A stretch of 62,773 bases of DNA, taken from contig JARSSO010000040.1 in NCBI GenBank assembly GCA_029624765.1, forward strand, positions 1 to 62,773, given 5' to 3'. A model generated the notes under the pieces. The model searched no databases. It was not told where the DNA came from and worked only from the letters and a program-made list of their open reading frames with translations. Shown in pieces: positions 7,985 through 17,047 of this stretch (the stretch's first letter is position 1; each line of letters begins with the position of its first letter). This stretch comes from Candidatus Contendibacter sp. (GTDB lineage Bacteria; Pseudomonadota; Gammaproteobacteria; Competibacterales; Competibacteraceae). A program made the translations under genes and the position numbers.

Positions 7985-9559
7985 ATGCGTTTTTTCAACA
8001 CCGAAGGCCCGGTCCGGTCTGAAGACCACTACAGCCTGCCGCCGCTGCAACGCTGGAATCTGGACGACGTGCTGGAACTGATCGACCAGAAGAAATACTT
8101 CCTGCTCCACGCCCCGCGCCAAACCGGCAAGACCACCTGCCTGCTGGCGCTGATGGAGCATCTCAACCGCGAAGGCCATTACCGGGCGCTGTACGTCAAC
8201 ATCGAAGCTGCCCAGGCGGCGCGCGAACGGGTCGAGGCCGGTATGGTCGCCGTGGTGCAGGCGATAGCCAACAGCGCTACTTGGCGGCTGGGAGACGGCC
8301 ACGCCGACGCGCTGGCTCGCGAGGTTCTCCAAAGTCCATCGCTCCTGGTGGGCGTGGAAGCTTTTCTCACTCGCTGGTGCGCCCAATCGCCGCGCCCGCT
8401 GGTGTTGCTGCTCGACAAGGTGGATACCCTGATCGGCGACACGCTGATTTCGTTGCTGCGCCAGTTGCGGGCCGGCTACGAGCAGCGCCCCCACCATTTC
8501 CCGCAGACGGTGATTCTGTGTGGGGTGCGCGATCTGCGCGATTATCGGATTCATTCTCACGCCGGGGCCACGATGATCGCCGGCGGCAGTGCTTTCAACG
8601 TCCGGGCGAAATCGTTGCGCCTGGGCGATTTCACCCCGGCCGAGGTGGCGACCCTGCTTCAGGAACACACCATCGAGACCGGACAGGTGTTTACGCCCGA
8701 AGCCTTGGCGCGGGTCTGGCATCTGACCCAGGGCCAACCCTGGCTGGTCAATGCCCTGGCCTACGAGGCCTGCTTCGAGATGCCGGCGGGGCGCAATCGA
8801 AGCCGACCGATTACGGTGGACCTGATCGACCAGGCCAAAGAGCGGCTGATCCTTAATCGGGTGACCCACCTGGATCAACTTGCTGACAAGCTGCGCGAAG
8901 ACCGGGTGCGACGGGTCATTGAGCCGATGCTGGCCGGCGCTCTTATGGATGCCATGCCGGAAGATGATCGCCAATATTTGGTCGACTTGGGGCTGCTGCG
9001 CCGTGATGGCGCGGGCGGGCTGGTGGTCGCCAATCCCATCTACCGCGAGGTTTTGCCCCGCGCTCTGGCCAGCGGTCCCCAGGATACCCTGCCGCAGATT
9101 ATCCCGACCTGGTTGAACGCCGACGGCAGCCTGAACCCCGAAAACCTGCTGGACGCCTTTCTGGCCTTCTGGCGTCAGCACGGCCAGCCCTTGCTGGGCA
9201 GCGCGCCCTATCACGAGATCGTCCCCCATCTGGTGCTGATGGCCTTCCTGCACCGGGTCGTCAACGGTGATGGAACTTTGGAACGCGAATACGCCATCGG
9301 GTCGGGACGGATGGACCTCTGTCTGCGGTACGGGGCGGTCACGCTGGCCATGAAACTCAAGGTGTGGCGCGACGGCGCCCCGGACCCACTCAAGGAGGGG
9401 TTGACGCAGTTGGACGGTTATCTGACCGGGCTGGGTCTGGACACGGGCTGGCTGGTGATCTTCGACTGCCGGGCTGGACAGCCGCCGCTGGCCGAGCGCA
9501 CGGTCGCCATCGAGCAGACCAGTCCCCAGGGTCGACGCATCCACGTGGTGCGCGCCTGA
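7985..9559 (+). CDS. AAA_35-type ATPase with C-terminal PD-(D/E)XK-like domain, active sites degraded
   Basis: 524 residues from MRFFNTEGPV. Walker A (HAPRQTGKTT, ~43-51) is intact. The Walker B motif reads LLLDKVDTL: the catalytic Glu145 present in the paralogue at 13563-15137 is Lys. The C-terminal domain has the nuclease-like core GRMDLCLRYG...MKLKVWRDG, where the paralogue has IELKVWRDG, so the acidic residue of the D/E-x-K motif is also Lys. Both are single-base G-to-A changes. The protein is probably ATPase- and nuclease-dead, either decaying or reused as a binding partner. Length and most residues match the paralogue exactly. Confidence 0.8.
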   Translation: MRFFNTEGPVRSEDHYSLPPLQRWNLDDVLELIDQKKYFLLHAPRQTGKTTCLLALMEHLNREGHYRALYVNIEAAQAARERVEAGMVAVVQAIANSATWRLGDGHADALAREVLQSPSLLVGVEAFLTRWCAQSPRPLVLLLDKVDTLIGDTLISLLRQLRAGYEQRPHHFPQTVILCGVRDLRDYRIHSHAGATMIAGGSAFNVRAKSLRLGDFTPAEVATLLQEHTIETGQVFTPEALARVWHLTQGQPWLVNALAYEACFEMPAGRNRSRPITVDLIDQAKERLILNRVTHLDQLADKLREDRVRRVIEPMLAGALMDAMPEDDRQYLVDLGLLRRDGAGGLVVANPIYREVLPRALASGPQDTLPQIIPTWLNADGSLNPENLLDAFLAFWRQHGQPLLGSAPYHEIVPHLVLMAFLHRVVNGDGTLEREYAIGSGRMDLCLRYGAVTLAMKLKVWRDGAPDPLKEGLTQLDGYLTGLGLDTGWLVIFDCRAGQPPLAERTVAIEQTSPQGRRIHVVRA

Positions 9560-9615
9560 GCGACCCATCACCGCGCCCACACGGCGGGAGAGGAGAGTAA
9601 ACAGTGAGGAATAAT

Positions 9616-11094
9616 ATGAAAGGAATAGCCGGATTGTGGGTGTTCGTCGGCCTGCTGGCTCTGGCGAGTGCGGCCTCGGCCCAGGATGCTTTGGAGGTGG
9701 ATCATGCGGTAGAACAATTGATGAATATACTGACCACGCCCGTTGAAAGGGCGCAGCGACCCGCAGAGGTGCGGCAACAATATGCGAACGCACCGGAGAT
9801 TGCCATGGGTTCCCACAAGTCATTGAAACAACGGGAGACCACGGAAATGGGGCGATTGATAGAAATGTTGACCGCTTCCGGCGAGGGTAAAGTCATCCAG
9901 GTCGGCGAAACCGGTGTGTTGTTTATCCAGATTGATCGGCAGGGGAGTCTGACCGAAGGGAGTCAAGTAGAACTGATGCGGCCCAGACCGCCGGTTCGGG
10001 TGGATAACGAGAGGGTTGGCTCCGATGAAGAAAGTTTGGGTACGGCAAGGATTATCAAGCTGATCCGGGATAAGGCACTTGCCCACATGGCGGGAAACGC
10101 GAAGCGGATCGCCAAACCGGGCGATAAAATCTATGGGGCTGACAGGAAAACAAGACGCCTGGTGGTAGCATCTTTCACCTATAATAATGATTTGACTGAA
10201 TTTAGTATCAGCCTGCAAGAAAAGTTGATTACCGCGTTGGTGAATAGAGGGCTCAAGGTGATCGAACGTAGCCAGTTGGAAAAAGTGATCATGGAACAAA
10301 AATTAAGTTATTCAGGCCTGATCGATTTAAATTCCGCGCAACAAGTTGGAAAATTGCTGGGCGCGGTCGGGATGTTGCTGGGCACGATCACCGATGAAGG
10401 CAATGCGGTAGCGGTCCATGCACGCCTGGTCGAGGTGGAAACCGCCGCCATTTTGACCGCCGCCGAGGTGGAACTGGCAAAAACGCCGCTGGTGGCTCAA
10501 GGATTGGAGAAAATCGTTGTGGAGGGTGTATCCAATATGGCTGTAGCAGAAAAAGCCAGTATGAAATGCGCTGAATTAGATAAAACTGTAAACCAGCTTT
10601 GTCTTAGGTTGGATTCTCTCGGTTATAATATTGATAATATTATTAAGGATAATTTGCAGTTACCGCAAATTCGGAGTAAATATGATATGCTGGTTAGAAA
10701 AGTCGCCACTAAAACGGAACTCCCAGGCTTTTTGGAAGACGTTAGTAATTTAGGCAAGAAGAGTGGACTTGAATTCGAGAATTTTCAGCCATTGGGGATA
10801 AAACTGGGTTATTTCTACAATTTAAAACCCATAAAAATTACAGCGAATGCACGGCAATTACAATTTGAGCAGTTTATTTCCTCATTGTCTACATTGCCAA
10901 GGCTAATTTCTTTATATAAGAAACCCGATTTTTCATGCCAACAGCCAACCCTTATCAAGGCGGAGCTAGTTCTTGTCTTTCCTTACCTTGAGGATGATGG
11001 TAAACCTTCCGTAAATGAAAGCGGATATCATTTTTCTAGATTAAATGATATTCCTGATTTGCCAAATCCAAAAGTTATTTGTATTTCAAATTAA
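9616..11094 (+). CDS. FlgO/CsgG-like domain fused to a PilO-like domain
   Basis: 492 residues from the ATG at 9616 (AGGA 6 bases upstream; a GTG at 9604 is possible). The signal peptide ends near ASA. Residues ~180-305 repeat the FlgO/CsgG-like domain of the gene at 6715 (VIERSQLEKVIMEQKLSYSG, QVGKLLGAVG). From ~residue 340 the text is PilO-like: VATKTELPGFLEDVSNLG, KSGLEFENFQP, IKITANA, FISSLSTLPRLISLY. This parallels the C-terminal half of type IV pilus PilO (LPSKTEVP-LL-DIS--G--SGLEF--F-P). Base composition drops sharply to AT-rich from ~10536, so the PilO part was probably acquired separately. Confidence 0.75.
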   Translation: MKGIAGLWVFVGLLALASAASAQDALEVDHAVEQLMNILTTPVERAQRPAEVRQQYANAPEIAMGSHKSLKQRETTEMGRLIEMLTASGEGKVIQVGETGVLFIQIDRQGSLTEGSQVELMRPRPPVRVDNERVGSDEESLGTARIIKLIRDKALAHMAGNAKRIAKPGDKIYGADRKTRRLVVASFTYNNDLTEFSISLQEKLITALVNRGLKVIERSQLEKVIMEQKLSYSGLIDLNSAQQVGKLLGAVGMLLGTITDEGNAVAVHARLVEVETAAILTAAEVELAKTPLVAQGLEKIVVEGVSNMAVAEKASMKCAELDKTVNQLCLRLDSLGYNIDNIIKDNLQLPQIRSKYDMLVRKVATKTELPGFLEDVSNLGKKSGLEFENFQPLGIKLGYFYNLKPIKITANARQLQFEQFISSLSTLPRLISLYKKPDFSCQQPTLIKAELVLVFPYLEDDGKPSVNESGYHFSRLNDIPDLPNPKVICISN

Positions 11095-11118
11095 AATTCA
11101 AATCATGAGGCCAATGCC

Positions 11119-11883
11119 ATGCCACAAGCTGCTGTGATTGAACCGGCCGATCTCAATATCTTCATCCCTCCCACCCAAAATGATCTGCCCAGCGATGATG
11201 GAATGCCCATGGAAACCGAACGCCACAAACTTCAGATGGATTTGCTGATCTATCCACTGAAACCCTGGATTAACCGGCAACCTGAAGGCGGCTACGTCGG
11301 CGGCAACATGTTTGTCTATTTCAGCATGGAGCAGGTGCGTAATCAGGATTTTCGCGGGCCGGATGTATTTATAGCCTTGGAGGTCCCCCGGAGTGAACGC
11401 AAGAGTTGGGTCGTGTGGGAAGAGGGCAAGGGACCCGATGTGGTCATCGAGTTGCTTTCCGAGCAAACCGCTCACGAGGACAAGGGTCGGAAAAAACGGG
11501 TCTATCAGAACCAGCTCCGGGTCGCCGAATATTTCTGGTTCGATCCCTTCGATCCAGACGACTGGGCCGGATTTGAATTGGCGCATGGGATTTACCAGCC
11601 GCTGGCGCCCGACGCTCAGGGGCGATTGATCAGCCGGCGCCTGAACTTGGCGCTGATCCGCTGGCGGGGTGCTTACGCCGATGTCGAAGCCACCTGGCTG
11701 CGTTGGGCGACGCTGGAAGGAGACCTGCTGCCCACAGATCAGGAAACCCTGGCCGCGGCGATGCAACGGGCTGACCAGGAACGGCAACGGGCGGATGCGG
11801 AAGCCCAGCGCGCCGCGGCCGCCGAAGCGGAAGTGGCCCGGTTGCGGGCGCTACTGGCTGGCCAGACAGGGTCCGCAAGTTAG
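11119..11883 (+). CDS. Uma2-family (DUF820) restriction-like endonuclease domain protein
   Basis: 254 residues. The PD-(D/E)XK core of Uma2 proteins is visible: FRGPDVFIALEV, then GPDVVIELLSEQT, then a basic helix (KGRKKRVYQNQL) and EYFWFDP. The family is widespread in cyanobacteria and large proteobacterial genomes; its substrate is not established. Residues ~205-250 form an Ala/Arg/Gln heptad-like coiled coil (RADQERQRADAEAQRAAAAE), a common Uma2 tail. It starts 24 bases after the FlgO-PilO gene, so it is probably co-transcribed, although this product is cytoplasmic. Confidence 0.85.
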   Translation: MPQAAVIEPADLNIFIPPTQNDLPSDDGMPMETERHKLQMDLLIYPLKPWINRQPEGGYVGGNMFVYFSMEQVRNQDFRGPDVFIALEVPRSERKSWVVWEEGKGPDVVIELLSEQTAHEDKGRKKRVYQNQLRVAEYFWFDPFDPDDWAGFELAHGIYQPLAPDAQGRLISRRLNLALIRWRGAYADVEATWLRWATLEGDLLPTDQETLAAAMQRADQERQRADAEAQRAAAAEAEVARLRALLAGQTGSAS

Positions 11884-12036
11884 CCCAGGCTCCGGTCAGT
11901 GGGAGAAGCCAGCGAACGATTACGATCCGCTATCCCAAAGTCAATAGACCTGTTCCTAAAAAGTATTAGTCGCCGCTTTCCAAAAGCCACTCAGGCGCCG
12001 AGGGAAGATTGGACCATTTGATGCTCTCTTCAAACC

Positions 12037-13530
12037 ATGTTACCCACTCGCCTCGTTGCCTCCGCATTAATGATCGCCCTCTTCAATACCGCCACCCTGG
12101 CGGATCCTGCTTCCGATTTAACCGTCATTGCCAAATTCATCAGTCAGCGACATATCGATCACCCCTCGCTAACGGTTATTCCCACCGATTCCCTTACCGG
12201 CTTGCAAGCGTTTCTAGCGATGCTCGATCCGTATTCAAGTTATTTGAATCCCCAGGAATTTGCCCGCGAAAATCATGCGGTTGACATCCGACAGCCCGGC
12301 ATCGGCGCCCTGGTGACCCGGAACTCCGAGGACGGGTGGATTTTGGTTCCGTTCCTCGACGGTCCCGCCTATCGGGCCGGCATTCACGATCCGGTCAAGT
12401 TGATCCGGGTGGAGACTTGGGACGCATCTACATCGGATTTGGCAACGCTGGCGACCCTGGTCAAAACCCGTTCGCGCGTGCGCATCGAAGCGCTGGATCT
12501 GATCACCACCCAGCCCGTGCGGGCCACGGTTCGGATGAAGCCGTTCCAGGTTCCACCCGTGGAGATTATTGAGATCGAAGGGCAACCCATCCTGCGGTTA
12601 CACGTTTTCGCGGAAAACTACACGGTTTCCCTGCTTCGCCAAGCCCTGAAGCAACTGGCCTCCGCCGACAAACCGCTGGTGATCGATCTGCGCTACGCCA
12701 CCGGCGGGGACTTGTTGGAAGCACTGGATAGTATTTCGCTGATCCTGCCCCGGCAGGCGCCCATCGCCACCACCGTCACCAGCGATCAGGTGACGGTGAC
12801 GTTCAAAAGTCGGAACGATCAACGGGTAGCGCCCGGTCCGGTCTACCTTCTCATCGGACCCAATACGGTCAGCGCGGCGGAAGTGTTTACGCGCGCCCTG
12901 CACTATTACGGGTATGCGGTGCTGGTGGGCCAATCCAGCTTCGGCAAATGCCTGACGCAACAACTCGTCGAATTACCCGCCAAGGATGGGCTGAAACTGA
13001 CGGTCGGACGCATCCTGGACCCGGCCGGTCAGTATTGCGCGGGCCGGGGAATCGCTCCTGATGTTAGCCATAACGGCAACATTCACGACACTGCCGCGCT
13101 GTTGCGGCTGATCGAGGTGCATAACCAGACGCATCGCCTGGTTTGCCGAGCAGAACTTTATCGCACCCAACTCGCTTTGGAACAGGGCATCACCCAACTT
13201 GGATGGAACCAGGACGGTGGAAAATACCAGCCGATTTCCCTGATCACGCCGGCAGGCAACTGGCGCCTTTGCCTCGGTCCCTCCTTGGCGATACCAGCAG
13301 CGCTGTCGTTGCAAAAAACGCTCGCCAAACGTCTCGATGCGAGGATGCTGCTGTTTCCGCTCTTTCCAGCTTTACCGCCGATTGATCTGGTCGGCGTGCA
13401 AAGATCGCCGGCCAGCGCGGGCCTGAAAGCGGAACTGCCCGCACCGGTCGTCGCGCCAAAAGCGCCCTATTCCTCGACTCCACAGCCGATGCCACCTCCA
13501 AAACCGGATACGTTCCGAGACAAACCTTGA
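12037..13530 (+). CDS. Exported S41 (C-terminal processing) peptidase
   Basis: 497 residues with an N-terminal signal (LVASALMIALFNTATLA). The order is that of CtpA/Tsp-type proteases: a helical N-terminus with DPYSSYLNPQEF, a PDZ-like segment (PGIGALVTRN...GPAYRAGI), then the S41 core with VIDLRYATGGDL, GPNTVSAAEVFTRAL (catalytic Ser in NTVSAAE) and QSSFGKCLTQ (catalytic Lys in SFGK). S41 proteases trim periplasmic proteins. The C-terminal ~130 residues have no clear family and end in a Pro-rich tail. It converges with the AAA gene on the minus strand, 32 bases away. The 153 bases upstream (11884-12036) hold no recognised gene. Confidence 0.85.
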   Translation: MLPTRLVASALMIALFNTATLADPASDLTVIAKFISQRHIDHPSLTVIPTDSLTGLQAFLAMLDPYSSYLNPQEFARENHAVDIRQPGIGALVTRNSEDGWILVPFLDGPAYRAGIHDPVKLIRVETWDASTSDLATLATLVKTRSRVRIEALDLITTQPVRATVRMKPFQVPPVEIIEIEGQPILRLHVFAENYTVSLLRQALKQLASADKPLVIDLRYATGGDLLEALDSISLILPRQAPIATTVTSDQVTVTFKSRNDQRVAPGPVYLLIGPNTVSAAEVFTRALHYYGYAVLVGQSSFGKCLTQQLVELPAKDGLKLTVGRILDPAGQYCAGRGIAPDVSHNGNIHDTAALLRLIEVHNQTHRLVCRAELYRTQLALEQGITQLGWNQDGGKYQPISLITPAGNWRLCLGPSLAIPAALSLQKTLAKRLDARMLLFPLFPALPPIDLVGVQRSPASAGLKAELPAPVVAPKAPYSSTPQPMPPPKPDTFRDKP

Positions 13531-13562
13531 TACCCCTGGAACACGGGGCTACCGCGCCGGGT

Positions 13563-15137
13563 TCAGGCCCGAACCACGGTCATTCGCCGGCCTTGGGGAC
13601 TTTGCCTCTCACTGCTGGAGGTGCGTTCCCGGATCGGCGGCTGCCCGGCGCGCCGGTCGAAGATCACCAGCCAGCCGCCGGCCAGCCCCAGCCCGGCCAG
13701 ATAGCCATCCAGTTGCTCCAGCCCCTCCGCCAGCGGGTCCGGTTCGCCGTCGCGCCAGACCTTCAGTTCGATGCCCAGCGTCACCGGGCCATAGCGCAGG
13801 CACAGGTCCATCCGGCCCCAGCCGATGGCGTATTCCCGCTCCAGGGTCCCACCGCCGTTGACCACTCGGTGCAGGAAAGCCATCAGCACCAGATGGGGGG
13901 CGATTTCGTGGTACGGGGCGCTACCCAGCAGCGGCTGGCCGTGTTGCCGCCAGAAGTGCAGAAACGCCGTCAACAACTGGTCCGGGTTCAGGCTGCCGTC
14001 GGGATTGAGCCAAGTGGGGGAAATCTGCGGCAAGGAGGCTTGGGGGGTGAACGCCAGCGTGCGCGGCAACACTTCCCGGTAAATGGGATTGGCAATCGTC
14101 AAGCCTTGGCCGGCAGCCATCCGGCACAGGCCCAGATCGATCAGGTATTGAATATCGTCCTCAGGCACTTCGCCCAACGCCGCGCCGGCCAGCATCGGTT
14201 CGATCACCCGCCGCACCCGCGCCTCGCGCAACTTGTCGGCCAATTGATCCAGATGCGTCACCCGCCGCAGGATCAGATTCTCCTTGGCTTGTTCGATCCG
14301 CTCCACGGTAATCGGTCGGCTCCGGTCGCGATCTTCCCGCATCTCGAAGCAGGCTTCGTAGGCTAGGGCATTCACCAGCCAGGGTTGGCCCAGGGTCAGC
14401 GCCCAGACCCGATCCAGGGCATCCGAGGTAAAGACCTGCCCGGTTTCGGTCGTGTGCTGCTGGAGCAGCGCCGTCACCTCCGCTGCGTTGAAGTCGTCCA
14501 GCCGCAGCGATTTAGCCTTGATGTTAAACGCGCTACCGCCGGTGATGGGCGCAGCCTCGGAACGGGCATGAATCCGGTAATCGCGCAAGTCCCGCACTCC
14601 GCACAGAACCACCGTCTGCGGGAATTGCGCCGGCCGCTTGGGATATCCGGCCCGCAACTGCCGCAACAGGGAAATTAGCGTATCTCCGATCAATGCGTCG
14701 ACTTCATCCAGCAGTAGCACAGTCGGTTGGCTCGCCGCCTGTTGCCAGCGGGTCAGGAATTCCTCCACCAGCGTCGTCCCCGACGAACGGGCGATGAGGG
14801 TTTCGGCCAGGTCCGTTGCCTGTCGATCATGGACCTGGTCGCGTGCGCCCCGGGCGATTTGTTCGACGACCGCGGTCATCCCCATCGGGACGTTTTCCCG
14901 GGCGGCCTGGGCGGGTTCGATATTGGCGTATACGGCCCGGTAGCGGCCCTCCCGGTTCAGATAATCCACCAGCGCCAGCAGGCAGGTGGTCTTGCCGGTT
15001 TGGCGCGGCGCGTGGAGCAGGAAGTATTTTTTCTGGTCAATCAGCCGCAGCACGTCGTCCAGATTCCAGCGTTGGAGGGGCGGCAACATGTAGTGGTCTT
15101 CAGGCCGGACCGGGCCTTCGGTGTTGAAAAAACGCAT
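13563..15137 (-). CDS. AAA_35-type ATPase with C-terminal PD-(D/E)XK-like domain, intact copy
   Basis: 524 residues, with GGGAG 8 bases before the ATG. Walker A is HAPRQTGKTT and Walker B is LLLDEVDAL with Glu145 present. Regions ~200-290 contain the AAA lid segments (LGQPWLVNALAYEAC). The C-terminal ~100 residues are a PD-(D/E)XK-type nuclease domain: YAIGWGRMDLCLRYG and GIELKVWRDG, then EGLEQLDGYL. AAA plus DUF1703-like nuclease fusions are common in lineages rich in defence genes. The substrate is unknown. It forms an inverted repeat with the degraded paralogue at 7985-9559, of the same length. Confidence 0.85.
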   Translation of the reverse strand: MRFFNTEGPVRPEDHYMLPPLQRWNLDDVLRLIDQKKYFLLHAPRQTGKTTCLLALVDYLNREGRYRAVYANIEPAQAARENVPMGMTAVVEQIARGARDQVHDRQATDLAETLIARSSGTTLVEEFLTRWQQAASQPTVLLLDEVDALIGDTLISLLRQLRAGYPKRPAQFPQTVVLCGVRDLRDYRIHARSEAAPITGGSAFNIKAKSLRLDDFNAAEVTALLQQHTTETGQVFTSDALDRVWALTLGQPWLVNALAYEACFEMREDRDRSRPITVERIEQAKENLILRRVTHLDQLADKLREARVRRVIEPMLAGAALGEVPEDDIQYLIDLGLCRMAAGQGLTIANPIYREVLPRTLAFTPQASLPQISPTWLNPDGSLNPDQLLTAFLHFWRQHGQPLLGSAPYHEIAPHLVLMAFLHRVVNGGGTLEREYAIGWGRMDLCLRYGPVTLGIELKVWRDGEPDPLAEGLEQLDGYLAGLGLAGGWLVIFDRRAGQPPIRERTSSSERQSPQGRRMTVVRA

Positions 15138-15287
15138 GGCGGATCTCCCGCGAAGTCATGGCTTACTATAGGTCAAAGCGCCCGGGACGCCATGCTCTTC
15201 CTTGTACCGCACTGAATTTCCATGGGAAATTAAACTCCGATCTCTTAAAATTATCTATCTTTTAAAGATCGTCAGGGGGAACGCGCG

Positions 15288-16916
15288 ATGGATCATTCGG
15301 ATTTCAGGACTACCGGATTTTCTTGGCGGCGCTGGCTGTGGGTGTTGCTGTTGTGGCCGGTGTTGGCGCTGGCCGAGCCACGCACGGCGCTGGTGGTGGG
15401 CAACGCCGGTTATCGCGACAGTCCGTTGAACAATCCGGTCAACGATGCGCGGGACGTGGCCGAGGCGTTGCGGGCGATGGGTTTCGAGGTGGTCCAGCGG
15501 GAAAATCTGGACAAGCGCGGGTTCGACGCGGTGGTCGGCGACTTCGCCCGGCGGCTCAAGGAGCGGGGCGGGGTCGGGCTGTTTTACTACTCTGGGCACG
15601 GCGCGCAGGTGAAGGGCGAAAACTTCCTGATCCCGGTGAGCGCCGCCATCGCCAGCGAAGCCGACGTGGAATACGAAGCGGTCAACGCCGGGCGGATACT
15701 GCGCAACATGGAACAGGCCGGCAACGGGCTGAACATCGTGGTGCTGGACGCTTGCCGCAACAACCCCTACCGGAGCTGGTACCGGAGCGAAACCAAGGGA
15801 CTGGCGCGGATGGACGCGCCGACTGGGAGCATCATCGCCTACGCCACCGCGCCGGGGGCGGTGGCGGCGGACGGTGCGGGCCGCAACAGCCCCTACACCG
15901 CCGGGCTGCTGCAAGCGATGCGCACGCCGGGGTTGGGGATCGAGCAGTTGTTCAAGCAGGTGCGGATTCAGGTCGCCAAGGCCACCGGCAATCGACAGGT
16001 GCCGTGGGAATCGTCCTCGCTGATGGGGGATTTCTACTTCGTGTCGTCGGCATCAACCTCATCGCCTCAGTCGCCTACCCCGGTGGTCAGCGCCGCCGTG
16101 CCGTCGCCCTTCCGGCCATCGGTTCCACAAGAAGCGCCTCCCAAAGGGAGCCAGCCACGGGCAGGGCAGGTATTCCGGGACACGCTAAGCGACGGGACGC
16201 GGGGACCGGCGATGGTAGTCATTCCGGCGGGGAGCTTCACGATGGGTTCGTCGGCGGACGAGCCGGAGCGCCAGCCCGACGAGCGCCAGCATGACGTGCG
16301 AATCAATGGGTTTGCCATGGGCCAATATGAAGTCACGTTCGAGGAGTACGACCGGTTCTGTACGGCGACGGGGCGAGAGAAGCCGAGCGATCAGGGTTGG
16401 GGCCGGGGCCGGCGGCCAGTCATCAATGTGGATTGGAACGAGGCGGTGACCTACGCTGAATGGCTCTCAAAGCAGACGAGTAAACAATACCGCCTACCGA
16501 CGGAAGCGGAATGGGAGTATGCCGCGCGGGCGGGAACGACGACACCCTTTTGGACAGGGCGTTGCGTGACTACCGATCAAGTAAATTACGACGGACGATT
16601 CGGCTACGGCTCGCCGGACTGCGGGGCAAAAACCGACGTCTACCGCGGAAAGACCCTGCCGGTGGGTTCGTTCAAGCCCAATCCATGGGGGCTATACGAC
16701 ACGATGGGCAATGTCTGGGAATTGACCTGCTCGGCGTACGAAGAATATTACAATGGCGCGGAAGAAAGATGTTCCACTAAAGATACAGACCGCGTGGCGG
16801 TGCGGGGCGGCTCCTGGTACCGCTATCCCAATAGGGTGCGTTCCGCCCTCCGGTCCTGGGACGACCCGACCGACCGCGACTACCACCAGGGGTTCCGTCT
16901 CGCTAGATCATTATAA
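15288..16916 (+). CDS. Exported caspase-like (C14) protease fused to a SUMF1/FGE-sulfatase-modifier domain
   Basis: 542 residues; GGGGGA lies 7 bases before the ATG. An N-terminal signal (WRRWLWVLLLWPVLALA) is followed by a C14 domain (~32-250) with catalytic His104 in YYSGHGAQ and Cys156 in LDACRNNPY. After a Ser/Pro-rich linker, residues ~304-540 are a SUMF1 (formylglycine-generating enzyme-like) domain: MVVIPAGSFTMGSS, GQYEVTFEEY, YRLPTEAEWEYAARAG, NPWGLYDTMGNVWEL, RGGSW. Most bacterial SUMF1 domains lack the copper-binding Cys pair and act as binding scaffolds, including the fold of phage diversity-generating proteins. The gene stands alone between two convergent or divergent neighbours. 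Confidence 0.9.
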   Translation: MDHSDFRTTGFSWRRWLWVLLLWPVLALAEPRTALVVGNAGYRDSPLNNPVNDARDVAEALRAMGFEVVQRENLDKRGFDAVVGDFARRLKERGGVGLFYYSGHGAQVKGENFLIPVSAAIASEADVEYEAVNAGRILRNMEQAGNGLNIVVLDACRNNPYRSWYRSETKGLARMDAPTGSIIAYATAPGAVAADGAGRNSPYTAGLLQAMRTPGLGIEQLFKQVRIQVAKATGNRQVPWESSSLMGDFYFVSSASTSSPQSPTPVVSAAVPSPFRPSVPQEAPPKGSQPRAGQVFRDTLSDGTRGPAMVVIPAGSFTMGSSADEPERQPDERQHDVRINGFAMGQYEVTFEEYDRFCTATGREKPSDQGWGRGRRPVINVDWNEAVTYAEWLSKQTSKQYRLPTEAEWEYAARAGTTTPFWTGRCVTTDQVNYDGRFGYGSPDCGAKTDVYRGKTLPVGSFKPNPWGLYDTMGNVWELTCSAYEEYYNGAEERCSTKDTDRVAVRGGSWYRYPNRVRSALRSWDDPTDRDYHQGFRLARSL

Positions 16917-17047
16917 CCTTTATTGGCCGCAGGTTGTGTTCCAGATCTAGTGGGCGGGAAGAGAGGCAGATTTGGTAGGAATTAGAGGTTCGCACATAAT
17001 CGGTTATTACCACCACCGATAGGTAAGACTGGTTAGTGATATTCATC

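Noticed and set aside
7928..9823. 631-codon minus-strand frame opposite the AAA gene
   Set aside because: Its content (RPDRAFGVEK type) is the reverse of conserved AAA codons; a GC-rich shadow.
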